Assembly: GCA_945878405.1 (NCBI GenBank) | Contig: CAMCTJ010000006.1 | Span: 94,935 to 158,934 of the forward strand | Origin: Bdellovibrio sp. ZAP7 | Lineage (GTDB): Bacteria; Bdellovibrionota; FAC87; UBA2466 | Length of the DNA stretch: 64,000 nt | Direction of reading: 5' to 3' | Part shown: positions 1 to 9,700 of the stretch, one piece after another | How positions within the stretch are numbered: the stretch's first letter is position 1 | How the letters are laid out: every line of letters starts with the position of its first letter | Program-made: the position numbers and the translations under genes | The notes under the pieces: generated by a model | The model's input: only the letters and a program-made list of their open reading frames with translations | Databases searched by the model: none | Told to the model about the DNA's origin: nothing

Positions 1-1
1 G

Positions 2-847
2 AAAGAGGGTTTTTTACATTTTGATAAGATTCAAGAGCATTTGAAAAAAGCGGAACTACAATTGATGAGCCTCAATCATGTGGGCCAATCGATCAATGAC
101 CTTAATAACCTACTCAAACTTCCCCATTTACGTGGGGGGTTCGGAGAAGCGATGCTGGAATCGCTGCTTACCGATCTACTCCCGCAAGACTGTTTCGAAC
201 TCCAGTATCGAATCGTACCTCACTCAACAGAGCGGGTGGATGCGGTTATAAAGTATCCAAATACTGTCCTTCCTATCGATAGCAAGTTTCCTAAGGAACA
301 AGTTCTCGCTTTATTTGAAACCCAAGACCCGGGGCTTCTTGAAGCGGCGCGCAAAACACTTTATGAAGTCATGCGTGGTTTGGCGAAACAAATTCGAGAA
401 AAATACATTCATCCCGAGTACGGGACCACTGACATGGCGCTTCTTTTTGTGCCGAGCGAGACCCTATACTTTGAGATGCTCCGCAATGTAAAATTGTGTG
501 AAGAGCTTTCGAAAAATAAAGTTTTTGCAGTTTCTCCCAACACGCTCTCCGTGACCTTACACGCCGTATCAGTAGCCCGAAATTATTACGAAATGGCTAA
601 GGGGGTCGAAAAGACCATTTTGGAAGTAAAAAAATCCCAACAACACTTCCAAAATTTTGAGTCACGTTTTGAGGAAATTGGAAACGCTCTTCAGAAAGCA
701 CAGGCAAGTTTTGGCGTGGCAGGAACTCATCTTTCTCGCTTCAGCAGTGCCATCACTAGGCTAACTGGTCTCGAATCTTCAGAGGGCTTGAGTGACAACG
801 CTATGCCTGGGGCTGGACCGTCAGCCTTGATGCCCCAAAATAACTAG
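2..847 (+). CDS. rmuC: DNA recombination protein RmuC, 3' part (cut by window edge)
   Basis: The reading frame is open from base 2, so the start lies outside the window and the TTG at 41 is not the real start. The visible protein is the conserved RmuC core: a GGFGE-type stretch near the left end, then VDAVIKYP and PIDSKFP, the PD-(D/E)XK nuclease-like strand pattern typical of the family, followed by a helical, probably coiled-coil tail. RmuC proteins limit inversions and act in DNA-break metabolism; the usual N-terminal membrane anchor and coiled coil would lie upstream and are not visible. It ends 65 bp before dnaB on the same strand. The family call is secure; the exact role here is inferred from homologs. 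Confidence 0.88.
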   Translation, partial: KEGFLHFDKIQEHLKKAELQLMSLNHVGQSINDLNNLLKLPHLRGGFGEAMLESLLTDLLPQDCFELQYRIVPHSTERVDAVIKYPNTVLPIDSKFPKEQVLALFETQDPGLLEAARKTLYEVMRGLAKQIREKYIHPEYGTTDMALLFVPSETLYFEMLRNVKLCEELSKNKVFAVSPNTLSVTLHAVSVARNYYEMAKGVEKTILEVKKSQQHFQNFESRFEEIGNALQKAQASFGVAGTHLSRFSSAITRLTGLESSEGLSDNAMPGAGPSALMPQNN

Positions 848-912
848 CCTGTCTCAAGAATAAACTTGTTCCATTCGTTGCCATCTCAATACCGCCACGT
901 TATGAAACTTTT

Positions 913-2256
913 ATGGCTACAATGGACTCGCGGTTACCGCCTCAAAATCTTGAGGCTGAACAATCAGTTTTAGGGGGAGTGCTTCTTGATAATCAGAGCT
1001 TTGATCGAGTAGCCGACACTCTATCAACACACGATTTTTATCGCCCAGCCCATTCCAAAATTTTCAACTCAATGTTGGAGTTGGCTAAAAAGTCAGAACC
1101 TATCGATATCGTTACTCTCACTTCGAAAATGAAGGAACTGGGAGTCTATGAAGAAGTGGGAGGAGCTGCTTACTTAGCTGAACTTTTAGAACGAGTTCCT
1201 ACCGCACTTCATTCTGAAAAGTATGCGTCACTGGTATCTGAACAAGCCATTAAAAGACGGTTGATTACTTCGTGTACTGAAATCGCACAGAAAGGTTTTG
1301 ATCCCGTTATTCCCGCGGCCGAATTGGTAGACTTTGCTGAAAGAGAAATTTTTAAAGTTAGCTCTTCTAAGAAATCTGAGAATGTCGCAGCAGCCAGAGA
1401 TCTTGTCCGATCAGCTTTTTCAGAACTAGAAAAAAGATTTGAAAATCAAAATGAGCTAACGGGTACCCCCTCTGGTTGGATTGAACTCGATAAACTCACT
1501 CAAGGCTTTCAACCTTCCGATTTGGTAGTTGTTGCTTGTCGTCCGAGTATGGGTAAAACCAGTTTCTCTTTGGGAGCCGCTCGATACGCCGCTCTTCACA
1601 CGAAACGCCCCGTCCTTTTCTTCTCTCTAGAGATGTCCAAAATGCAGATTATTCATCGACTTCTTTCTTCAGAAGGAAAAGTTGAATCAACGAGAATTCG
1701 AAGCGGAAAATTAACTGAACAAGATTGGGCTCGATTAACCCGCGCTGCGGGAGGAATCTCAGAAGCTCCCTTATACATAGACGACACATCACAGATCACA
1801 GCTCTGGAATTACGAGGAAAAGCTCGCCGTCTAAAAGCTCAACTCGGGGATATTGGTCTTATCGTAGTGGATTATCTCCAGATCATGGGGAGCCCAAATA
1901 AAAATGAAAATCGCGAACGAGTTATTTCTGAAATCTCTGCCTCGTTAAAGGCACTAGCTAAGGAACTTCAAGTTCCCGTTTTGGCCTTGGCCCAGCTTAA
2001 TCGCCAAATCATGTTACGTCAGGACAAGAGACCTACCCCAGCCGACCTTCGAGAATCAGGCGCTATCGAACAAGATGCGGACCTCATTATTTTTATTCAC
2101 CGTGAGGAGATGGAACCCGTCCAACCTAATAATGCCTGCGTTGCAGAATTTATTATTGGAAAACATAGAAACGGCCCTTTGGGCTCGGTAAAAGTGGCCT
2201 GGTTGGCGCAATATGCCAGTTTTGAAAATCTCGCAACCCAAGTACCTACTATTTGA
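913..2256 (+). CDS. dnaB: Replicative DNA helicase DnaB
   Basis: 447 residues, the normal DnaB length. The N-terminal helical domain (about residues 8-110, beginning PPQNLEAEQSVLGG) binds primase. The RecA-like ATPase domain has Walker A CRPSMGKTS at 209-217 and Walker B LIVVDYLQIM starting near residue 316; the later RESGAIEQDAD stretch is also characteristic. It forms the hexameric ring that unwinds DNA at the fork. No intein interrupts the ATPase motifs. The ATG at 913 has no obvious Shine-Dalgarno sequence, but the protein aligns from its first residues, so the start is likely right. A small gene follows after 34 bp. Confidence 0.97.
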   Translation: MATMDSRLPPQNLEAEQSVLGGVLLDNQSFDRVADTLSTHDFYRPAHSKIFNSMLELAKKSEPIDIVTLTSKMKELGVYEEVGGAAYLAELLERVPTALHSEKYASLVSEQAIKRRLITSCTEIAQKGFDPVIPAAELVDFAEREIFKVSSSKKSENVAAARDLVRSAFSELEKRFENQNELTGTPSGWIELDKLTQGFQPSDLVVVACRPSMGKTSFSLGAARYAALHTKRPVLFFSLEMSKMQIIHRLLSSEGKVESTRIRSGKLTEQDWARLTRAAGGISEAPLYIDDTSQITALELRGKARRLKAQLGDIGLIVVDYLQIMGSPNKNENRERVISEISASLKALAKELQVPVLALAQLNRQIMLRQDKRPTPADLRESGAIEQDADLIIFIHREEMEPVQPNNACVAEFIIGKHRNGPLGSVKVAWLAQYASFENLATQVPTI

Positions 2257-2290
2257 TTTCTATGTTAAAATTTCCGTCTAAGGTATCCCA

Positions 2291-2554
2291 TTGAAAACTA
2301 CTAGAAAAAAAAGAAAAAAAGCCTCTCCTCGAAAGCCTTCAAAGAAGAGGCTTCTTGATCAAGTGATCCAATTAACCGGCATACCGTCGCAGACTATTCG
2401 AAAAGAATTGCAGACGATCATGGCCAAAAAGAACATAAAAACTGACGACATCACTTTGGACCAGTTGAGATCGGTGGCGGCGACTTATTTACGTGAGATT
2501 ATGGGCGGCCTTCTGGAATCGACTCACTTGAGACGCCACGACAGGACGAATTAA
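2291..2554 (+). CDS. Small basic protein, unknown function
   Basis: 87 residues starting at TTG, with AAGG about 7 bases upstream. The first 20 residues are nearly all Lys/Arg/Ser/Pro, a likely nucleic-acid-binding or disordered tail; the rest looks like a small helical domain (LLDQVIQLTGIPSQTIRKEL onward). It lies 34 bp after dnaB and 22 bp before the murein hydrolase gene, so it is probably co-transcribed with dnaB. I do not recognise a family. The spacing, the SD and the unbroken frame support a real gene; a DNA-binding role is only a guess from composition. Confidence 0.6.
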   Translation: MKTTRKKRKKASPRKPSKKRLLDQVIQLTGIPSQTIRKELQTIMAKKNIKTDDITLDQLRSVAATYLREIMGGLLESTHLRRHDRTN

Positions 2555-2576
2555 TTTTCAAAGCGAGGATAGCTAA

Positions 2577-3923
2577 ATGAGAAACGCCATCAGACTCCGT
2601 TCTTTTTTTCTTCCCACGCTTGTGGTTTTACTTTTTTTATTTACCGCATCTTGTTCCTCGTTAAAAAACTCGAACTCGACAAATCCTTCTTCTAAAACTT
2701 CTTCCATTCGCTCTAATGATGCTATTGCCCAGATGCTTGACCGAGAACGGGATACAGAACTCTCCAATATTCCCACTGGACGTAGCTTATCTAAAGCTCA
2801 GGAAATCGAGAATCTCAAACTGGATGAAGTTATTCGCGGAGAGGAACCTAATACCCAGAGCCTTTACGATAATAGCCGATATGACTTTCCGATCGTAGTT
2901 AACTCGCGGGTGGAGGGATGGATCGATTATTTCACGGGCAAAGGCCGCGGGCATATGGAGCGCTATTTGGAACGTTCCAGTCGATATTTGCCTCGGATGA
3001 AAGAAATTTTTAAAAAGTCGGGCATGCCAGTAGATCTGGTCTACCTAGCGCTGATCGAGAGCGGTTTTAATTTACGTGCTAAATCGCGTGCTAAAGCAGT
3101 TGGGCCTTGGCAGTTCATGAAAGCAACAGGAAAACGGTATGGGTTGCGAGTGGACTCCTGGTTAGATGAACGTCGGGATCCTATTTTGTCGACGGAAGCT
3201 GCAGCCGCTTATCTTAAAGATCTCTATTTGATGTTTGAGTCTTGGTATCTAGCGGCAAGTGCATACAATGCGGGCGAATACAAAATCCTAAGAGCTATTG
3301 AAGAGCTCAAGACGAATAACTATTGGCGCATTTCAGAAACCTCCCAAATTCGTCGTGAGACTAAGGATTACATTCCTAAACTCATCGCAGCAGCCATCAT
3401 TGCGAAAAATCCCCACAAGTATGGTTTCAGAGAGCTGAGCTATCAAGATCCCCTGGAATTTGAAACGGTAGAAACCTCTCAATCCATTTCTTTAAAGGAA
3501 TTAGCCAGAGCTATCGATTGCTCAACTGATGAAATGCTCGATTTAAATCCTGCTTTTGTTAAAGGATTAACTCCCCCCACTCGAGAGACCTATGTACTCA
3601 GAGTTCCAGTGGGTAGCAAAGTGCTCGTTGAGAGAAAAATTGCCAATACCAAGTGGAATACTCCTGTCTATGCCTCTACTGCTTCGCCCTCAAAGCTAGC
3701 TTCGAAATCAACACGCTCACCTTCCTCACTAGCGCCAGCACCAACATCAGCCGGCCCAGGGTACGTTTATCACATGGTGCAAAGAGGCGATTCTCTCTGG
3801 TCTATTTCTGAAAAATACAATGTTACGATTCAAAGTATCTTTAAGTGGAACAGTTTAAAAAAATCTCGTATTTTTCCGGGTAATAAACTTAAGATCCAAG
3901 TCACTAGCAAAGCAAACAGCTAG
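2577..3923 (+). CDS. Membrane-bound lytic murein transglycosylase (MltD-like) with LysM domains
   Basis: 448 residues. The N-terminus is a lipoprotein-like signal (hydrophobic run ending TASC), suggesting a lipid-anchored periplasmic enzyme. The transglycosylase (SLT) domain spans about 130-260; the catalytic Glu is E161 in LALIESGF, followed by AVGPWQFM and SAYNAGE, standard family-1 SLT motifs. A weak LysM-like segment lies near 303-345 and a clear LysM near 398-442 (RGDSLWSIS), separated by a Ser/Pro/Ala linker. Such enzymes cleave peptidoglycan glycan strands with formation of 1,6-anhydro-MurNAc. The start has GAGGAT upstream. The 3' end overlaps the convergent tamA by 4 bp. Confidence 0.93.
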   Translation: MRNAIRLRSFFLPTLVVLLFLFTASCSSLKNSNSTNPSSKTSSIRSNDAIAQMLDRERDTELSNIPTGRSLSKAQEIENLKLDEVIRGEEPNTQSLYDNSRYDFPIVVNSRVEGWIDYFTGKGRGHMERYLERSSRYLPRMKEIFKKSGMPVDLVYLALIESGFNLRAKSRAKAVGPWQFMKATGKRYGLRVDSWLDERRDPILSTEAAAAYLKDLYLMFESWYLAASAYNAGEYKILRAIEELKTNNYWRISETSQIRRETKDYIPKLIAAAIIAKNPHKYGFRELSYQDPLEFETVETSQSISLKELARAIDCSTDEMLDLNPAFVKGLTPPTRETYVLRVPVGSKVLVERKIANTKWNTPVYASTASPSKLASKSTRSPSSLAPAPTSAGPGYVYHMVQRGDSLWSISEKYNVTIQSIFKWNSLKKSRIFPGNKLKIQVTSKANS

Positions 3924-6700
3924 ATACTTCCCACAGTAAACGTAAAGCGGATGATCGAATTAGCTTCTGGACTAATCCCGTGAGCCAAATCCAACACGAT
4001 AGGTCCAACAGGAGTCTTATACCGGATTCCCAGCCCTACCCCATCATTTCGCCGCTCTGGTTTTAATTCAGGAAATAGTTGTCCAGTATCAAAGAACACT
4101 GCCCCGCTTACTTCACCAAACAGGGGAACAGACAGCTCCGTTCTGATATTATAGAAAGCCATTTCACGAACTCCCGCAGGAGCTCTGAATAATCGCGGAG
4201 CATAGCCCCGAATCGAGCCCTGTCCGCCCAAAGCTAATTCGTTTGCAAGACGCGCTTCAGGTAAGCCCCGTCCCATTAACGATTTAGACCAACCCATCCC
4301 TACATAAAAAGAAAGATTGAAGAGTCTTGAAATCGGTATGTAGAAAGAATTGCGCTGAAGCGCCAGAAGGAAGGAAAGATCCTGGCTCGAGAGCAATGCA
4401 GGATGGGCAAACTCCAAATCTACCGAATGCAAACTCCCAGACGTTGGGTTAAAGGCATCGTTTCTCAGATCAAGGGTCAAGTTGGGGCCTGTAGATCCGA
4501 TCACGTCTACGGTATCGCTGAGAGTCGCAGTTCCCCCAGAATCTTTTCGCTCAATTAACTCCGTTCGTGTTCGCTCAAGCCGATGTACTCGATACTGCGC
4601 CATCAATCTTTTACCAAACCGTTTTTCTATTCGTTCTTCGAGTTTTGCTGTTGTTTGCAAATCACTTTGTTTTCCATCTGATGAGGAAGCAACTTGAAAA
4701 CTGGTAAATCCTCCCTGAACCACGAAAGCAAACGGCAAATCGGCGAGGTAAGGGGCTCGATAATTCACCAAAGCTGCATATTCAACGAAGGGAATCAGGA
4801 CATTGCTTCGTGAAATCGGGAGCGATACTTCTGACCGTACCGACGCTGTTTGGTTTAAACCAAATAAATTTCGATAACCGACTCCCACAAATGAACGAGC
4901 CCGAAACAGAGGATCTTCATAAAGAGCTCCTAACCCTACCTCGCCAAAACCAGGCTTAATTTCTGACAGTACAAAAACAAGATTCTTTACTCGTGGTTCG
5001 CTTGCCGAGGAACTGGTGAGAGCCTCTACTCGACTAAAGAGGCCTAAAAGTGAAATATTCTCTTCGGACTGTCTCACTTTTTCCGGATCAAACGGATCTC
5101 CTGAGTTAACGGTGATCTCACGAAGAACAACTTTTTCCTGCGTTCTCGAAAGTCCATCAATTTTCACACTTCCAACGTAATATCTCGGCCCTTCTTCAAC
5201 CTGAAACTCAACTTCTATCCCTTCGACTTTTGACCCTACTCCCATTTCGCCAGTAATCTCTTCGGCTTTAACTTTAGCATCTAAGTAACCATGAGACTGA
5301 ACTCTAGACCTGACTGTCTCAGCGGCGCTTCTCACCGCATCTCTATTAAGCGTATCGCTGACTTTAAAGGACAAAATGTCGATGAGTTCTTGGGTGGGGA
5401 CATTCCGATTTCCCTTGAAACTTATTTTTTTGACCTCATACAAATTCCCGAGCTGAAGATCATAAAACAGCTGGACTCCTTTTCGGTCATCACTAAAAAA
5501 GACCCGAGGCCCCGTAACGGACGCACTCAAAAAGCCTCTTTCCCTGAGATTTTTTACAAATCTTTGAGTCGATTCCTCAATCCCCTCTTCCCAGAAAACC
5601 TTTCGTTGCAATACACCAACTGCGTTCTCAAAAAAGATCGAGGCTGGGTTGCCATTTTTCTCGGTCCACAAGCCGTCAAACACCACCGCATCAACCAAGA
5701 CTTTTGGGCCCTCGTTTACTTGGATGTTCACCGTTACGATTTCATCTTTTTTTAATGCACCAATATCTACGTTGACCTGAATAAAGTGATGCCCAATCGA
5801 CCGGTATTTATCCTCGATTATCTTTTTGATCTTATTAGCCGCATCGGATTGGCCTAACAAATCAAAACCAATCAGTCCTCTCAGGGCAGCAGTATCAAAC
5901 ACTTCGTTGCCACGAATAAAAAACCGATACCTCTGCCCAATGCTTACTTCAAAAACAATTTTAACTGCCTTAACCCCAGGGTCGACATTCTCACTGCTCC
6001 ATTTAACCTTGGCACCTGGATATTGATTCCTAAAAAGAAAAGCGACAAAAGCTTGCGCACTCAGATCGATTGCTCTCTTATCAAAATAATCTCCCTCTTT
6101 TACTTTGAGACGCAAACGCAGACTATCCCGCAATTCTACATCTACTCCCTTAAAAACAATCTCCTGGATTCGTGCCCGATCCATTTTACTAACAAGAAAA
6201 CGAACGTCGGCAACCGTTTCATTGGGCTCGCCTACCAACTCATAGTCCACTCGAGCCTCACTATATCCGCGGTCTTCCAGGGCCGATTTAATTTTTTGTG
6301 CGGCCGCTCTCAATTCTCCGGGATCGATTTTTTGTCCAGGAACCAATGTCTTTTCAATGCCAGTCTCTTCACGAACAGAGGATTCAACTTGGGTCCAATC
6401 CACAACTCCCAGCTTTCGGATTTTTACCCCCTCAACAAAGCAAGTGTAGGTCTTGTCGTTTTGCCTCTCCAAATAAACACGAACATCTCCAAAACGCCCC
6501 CCCACAAACATTCTTCTGATTTCCTCATCAATATGGTTCAAGTCCAAAGGTTTTCCGATCCGGATGTGAAGAACCTGAGATATTTCTTTTAGTTCCTGTG
6601 GGGTAAACGTCTTAGATTTTAATTCTTGAACTACCGAGCCGTTTGTAAATGGGAAAGCACAAATCGCCCCGAAGGCTACGACGGCCACAAGCACTCTCAT
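3920..6700 (-). CDS. TamA/BamA-family outer-membrane assembly protein
   Basis: 926 residues from the ATG at 6700, chosen because it begins a signal peptide (MRVLVAVVAFGAICAFPF); the frame runs further upstream, into tamB, but that would bury the signal. POTRA-type repeats fill roughly residues 20-570 (LRERGFLSASVTGPRV and QSHGYLDAKVKAEE are typical). The last third is an Omp85 barrel with the lineage hallmark LALGGQGSIRGY and a terminal stretch GPIVLDLAHG. The gene lies 19 bp after a tamB-like gene, which argues for TamA, the partner of TamB in moving lipids or inserting proteins in the outer membrane. The many POTRA repeats exceed the three of E. coli TamA, so a BamA-like paralog is the alternative. 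Confidence 0.88.
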   Translation of the reverse strand: MRVLVAVVAFGAICAFPFTNGSVVQELKSKTFTPQELKEISQVLHIRIGKPLDLNHIDEEIRRMFVGGRFGDVRVYLERQNDKTYTCFVEGVKIRKLGVVDWTQVESSVREETGIEKTLVPGQKIDPGELRAAAQKIKSALEDRGYSEARVDYELVGEPNETVADVRFLVSKMDRARIQEIVFKGVDVELRDSLRLRLKVKEGDYFDKRAIDLSAQAFVAFLFRNQYPGAKVKWSSENVDPGVKAVKIVFEVSIGQRYRFFIRGNEVFDTAALRGLIGFDLLGQSDAANKIKKIIEDKYRSIGHHFIQVNVDIGALKKDEIVTVNIQVNEGPKVLVDAVVFDGLWTEKNGNPASIFFENAVGVLQRKVFWEEGIEESTQRFVKNLRERGFLSASVTGPRVFFSDDRKGVQLFYDLQLGNLYEVKKISFKGNRNVPTQELIDILSFKVSDTLNRDAVRSAAETVRSRVQSHGYLDAKVKAEEITGEMGVGSKVEGIEVEFQVEEGPRYYVGSVKIDGLSRTQEKVVLREITVNSGDPFDPEKVRQSEENISLLGLFSRVEALTSSSASEPRVKNLVFVLSEIKPGFGEVGLGALYEDPLFRARSFVGVGYRNLFGLNQTASVRSEVSLPISRSNVLIPFVEYAALVNYRAPYLADLPFAFVVQGGFTSFQVASSSDGKQSDLQTTAKLEERIEKRFGKRLMAQYRVHRLERTRTELIERKDSGGTATLSDTVDVIGSTGPNLTLDLRNDAFNPTSGSLHSVDLEFAHPALLSSQDLSFLLALQRNSFYIPISRLFNLSFYVGMGWSKSLMGRGLPEARLANELALGGQGSIRGYAPRLFRAPAGVREMAFYNIRTELSVPLFGEVSGAVFFDTGQLFPELKPERRNDGVGLGIRYKTPVGPIVLDLAHGISPEANSIIRFTFTVGSI

Positions 6701-6719
6701 AATCAGTTGTGGTGATTGT

Positions 6720-9700
6720 TTATTCAAAGCTAAACCTATAACGAAGATCAAGCCCGAAGGAGTCACCTGGTCTTGCTTGTGTATTGTTGCGGCTTCTATC
6801 GCCCGCTGTTGCATTTACGGTGATATTGTCGTCCAACATTTGTTCAAGACGAATCTCCCGCGTTTGATTTTGGTCTAAAGTGTTTGAATAGGAAATCTTT
6901 GTTTTCTTGGTTAAGCCTTTTTCTATCCGCACGGCAGGGACCATGCCTGGAGATGTCGGATTGGCCGCAGAGGCTGAACTCGTATCCGTTGCCGTAGGCC
7001 CTTGTCCCGGAGCTGATTGAACCTTAATATCAAGTCCGAGTTCGCTTTGAATTTTCGACCTAATGGGACTTTGCCCCATTATCGCAGTTCCTAAGTCAAA
7101 GTAATTCCCTTCTTGCCCACGAGTAGTAACCCCCAAAACCAACAATGAAATAAGATCCTGTTCGGCCAGCGGTGGATTCGAGGTCAGACGTATTTTATAG
7201 TCGTTTGGAGTTCCCAATGCCTGCAAATTCACTTCGTAATCTTGGTAAGCACGCCCCTTCTGTTCCCGAACAACACTCCTTCCATTGATTGCGAACCGGG
7301 GAAAAATCTCATCCTCCCGCTCAAATCTTGCAGTCCCAGAAATGATTTCGAAGGGCGTATCCTTAAAATTAATCTTCCCCTTGAGAACTTCGGTTTTTCC
7401 CAGGAGTCCGATAGTGTTTGTATCGCCAACAATTTTGAAGTCCCCAGAAAACTCGGCATCGACAACATCGGTTCTAACAAATAACTGATCGTTGGCATCT
7501 GCTTTAATGTCAAAACTCAAAGCGGGCTGTTCTGATGTCTGACCACTTGTTTTTGCCTCTAAACTCGAGAGAACAGCCTCATCCACTCTTAATCGTCCCG
7601 AAAGTCGATAGGGCACCCCCTTGCCCACGAGTTGCAATTCTCCTGTGAGGCGCGTCTTTAAAAACGATTGTAGTTGTAAGTTAACTTTGGATACAAAAAT
7701 AGAGAGCTTTGGTGCGAATTCGTTAAATCTATTGATGCCTACTTCGCCACCAACCACTACTTCACCGCCTCCTAATATTCCTTGAAAACGTTCGAAAATC
7801 ATTTTCTGTGGAGTGAGATTAACTTGAGCTGCCACGGCTCGAAATTCGTCTTGCATTCCGGTAATTCGAAACACAGATTCGGACAAAGTCATATTTCCGA
7901 AAAGTTCATAATTACCAGGAGCCCCCGTGGCTTCAACGTTGATGTTGACCAGGCCGCTTGCGTAATCAATTCCCGGAATAAACGGTTGCAGAAACTCAAG
8001 AGCTAGCTTTCCTTTTAAAGATGCATCCACTTCTTGGCCTGGAACCAAAGATAAACTTCCAGTGACTTCGCTTTCAGAGCCACTCAAACGCAAACGAGGG
8101 ATGTTCACCCCGCCCTTATCAAACCGGACTTTAATAATTTCATCCGATACAAGCGGTCCATCTTCAAAATTCAACTTCAGGTTCTTTACTTCAGCGCTGC
8201 CCTTAGTATCCGAGGGACGAGAGAAATCTCCCTCAATTTCAGCACTACCAGAAATAATAATTCCGTTGAGTGGGCTAATATCTCGTCCCAACCAGGCAGA
8301 TAAGTAGGGTGATAATTCGGTTTCCTGACAGGAAACATCTAGTCTTGAAAAAGATTTTCCCTCTCCGACATCTTTTCTCACGAGGTGCGCCTTAAGAGCC
8401 TCTTTCTCCAAATCCAGCCAATACTCACTCGACTTTCCCGACGAACGAAGAGCCAATCTGGCATCGGACATTCGTTGGCCCTTGAACTGAATTTTACTAA
8501 TGAGAAGCTCTCCATTGCCACGGGGGTAATTCAAGTCACCCTCGAAGGCGAGGCGCCCCGTAATTTCTCCTTGTAGGGGAGATGCCCCTAAATGGTTCAG
8601 ATCTTCTAATCGCAATCCGCTGGTGAAAAAAACGAGCTCTTGCTCTTTCTTGTCAAAAGTTGCTTTTACTTCTAACGAACCAGAGCGTTTTAAAAAAACA
8701 CCTCGATTGACTTTAAAAGAATCCGGTCGGTACCTAATACCAAATCCGGCTGACATCCACTTCTCATCGTACCATTCAAATGAGCGCGCCTGTCCGTCAA
8801 CATGAACATCAACTCCTTTCTCGTCTTTCCCCCCCTCGATAGTAACTCGAGCAGCAAGTTCTCCTCCTCGGGGTTTTTGAACAGGAAGCCCTACTTTGTC
8901 GAAAAGAGATAAGGTCTGTTCCATGCTAATTCGCGGAACATTGACGTCAAACCGATAGGTGGTTTCTTTGGGAGTGAAATCCACAAAGCCCTGCCCCCGC
9001 GCAGCTTCCAATGCTTTTAATTCCAACTTTGAAAAGGAAAGTAAATCTTTCCTGTACTGTACTTTTCCTCGCACCGCCCCCAACTTCAGCTCGGAGATCT
9101 CAGCGTTTTGAATATCAATCTCCCCCTCAACGTTCACATCGTCTTGAATGATTCGCAGATCGCCTCTTAAGAGAGCTGTTCCGCCAAAAGGAAGCTCCGA
9201 AATGTTTTTGAGCTGATCCAGTGATACCTGTTTGCCCTCGAAATGAAATCGAGCCCGACCATCATTAACGGCTCCTTGCAACTCCAGTTTGCCACCCAGT
9301 AGCTCATTTTCTAATTTCACATCGAGGCCGGTCTCCTGCAGGTTTACAACGCCACGAACATCATCTCGGGGTATCGCAATGATCGTATTGGCTGCAGTCA
9401 TTCCCAATTCAGCTTTGTTAATCACCACGATCTGGCTGAGGCGAACGTCTGGCTCGATTTGTAGTTTTCTTGGCAAATCCAGCGTGCCACGAAACTTTAT
9501 TTTCCCATCAGCATTTGCAAACAAGGGGGCCTGAGAAACACTGAACGCATCGAGGAATTCATTGAGATTCAGTTTCTTTAAACTCAGTTCTCCCTGAACC
9601 GGGTACCCCTTTTCCAATCCTACTTTTATTAAGTCAGACTCGATAGTTCCTGATGCGATTTTCCCCACCACTTTACTGAGCTCCACGCCCTTTTGGCTCA

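Noticed and set aside
913..2256. Intein in dnaB
   Set aside because: Walker A and B and the C-terminal motifs are continuous and the length is standard.
5291..6592. Two long reading frames (154 and 189 residues) on the + strand
   Set aside because: They lie wholly antisense to tamA, have no ribosome site, and their composition follows the opposite-strand codons.
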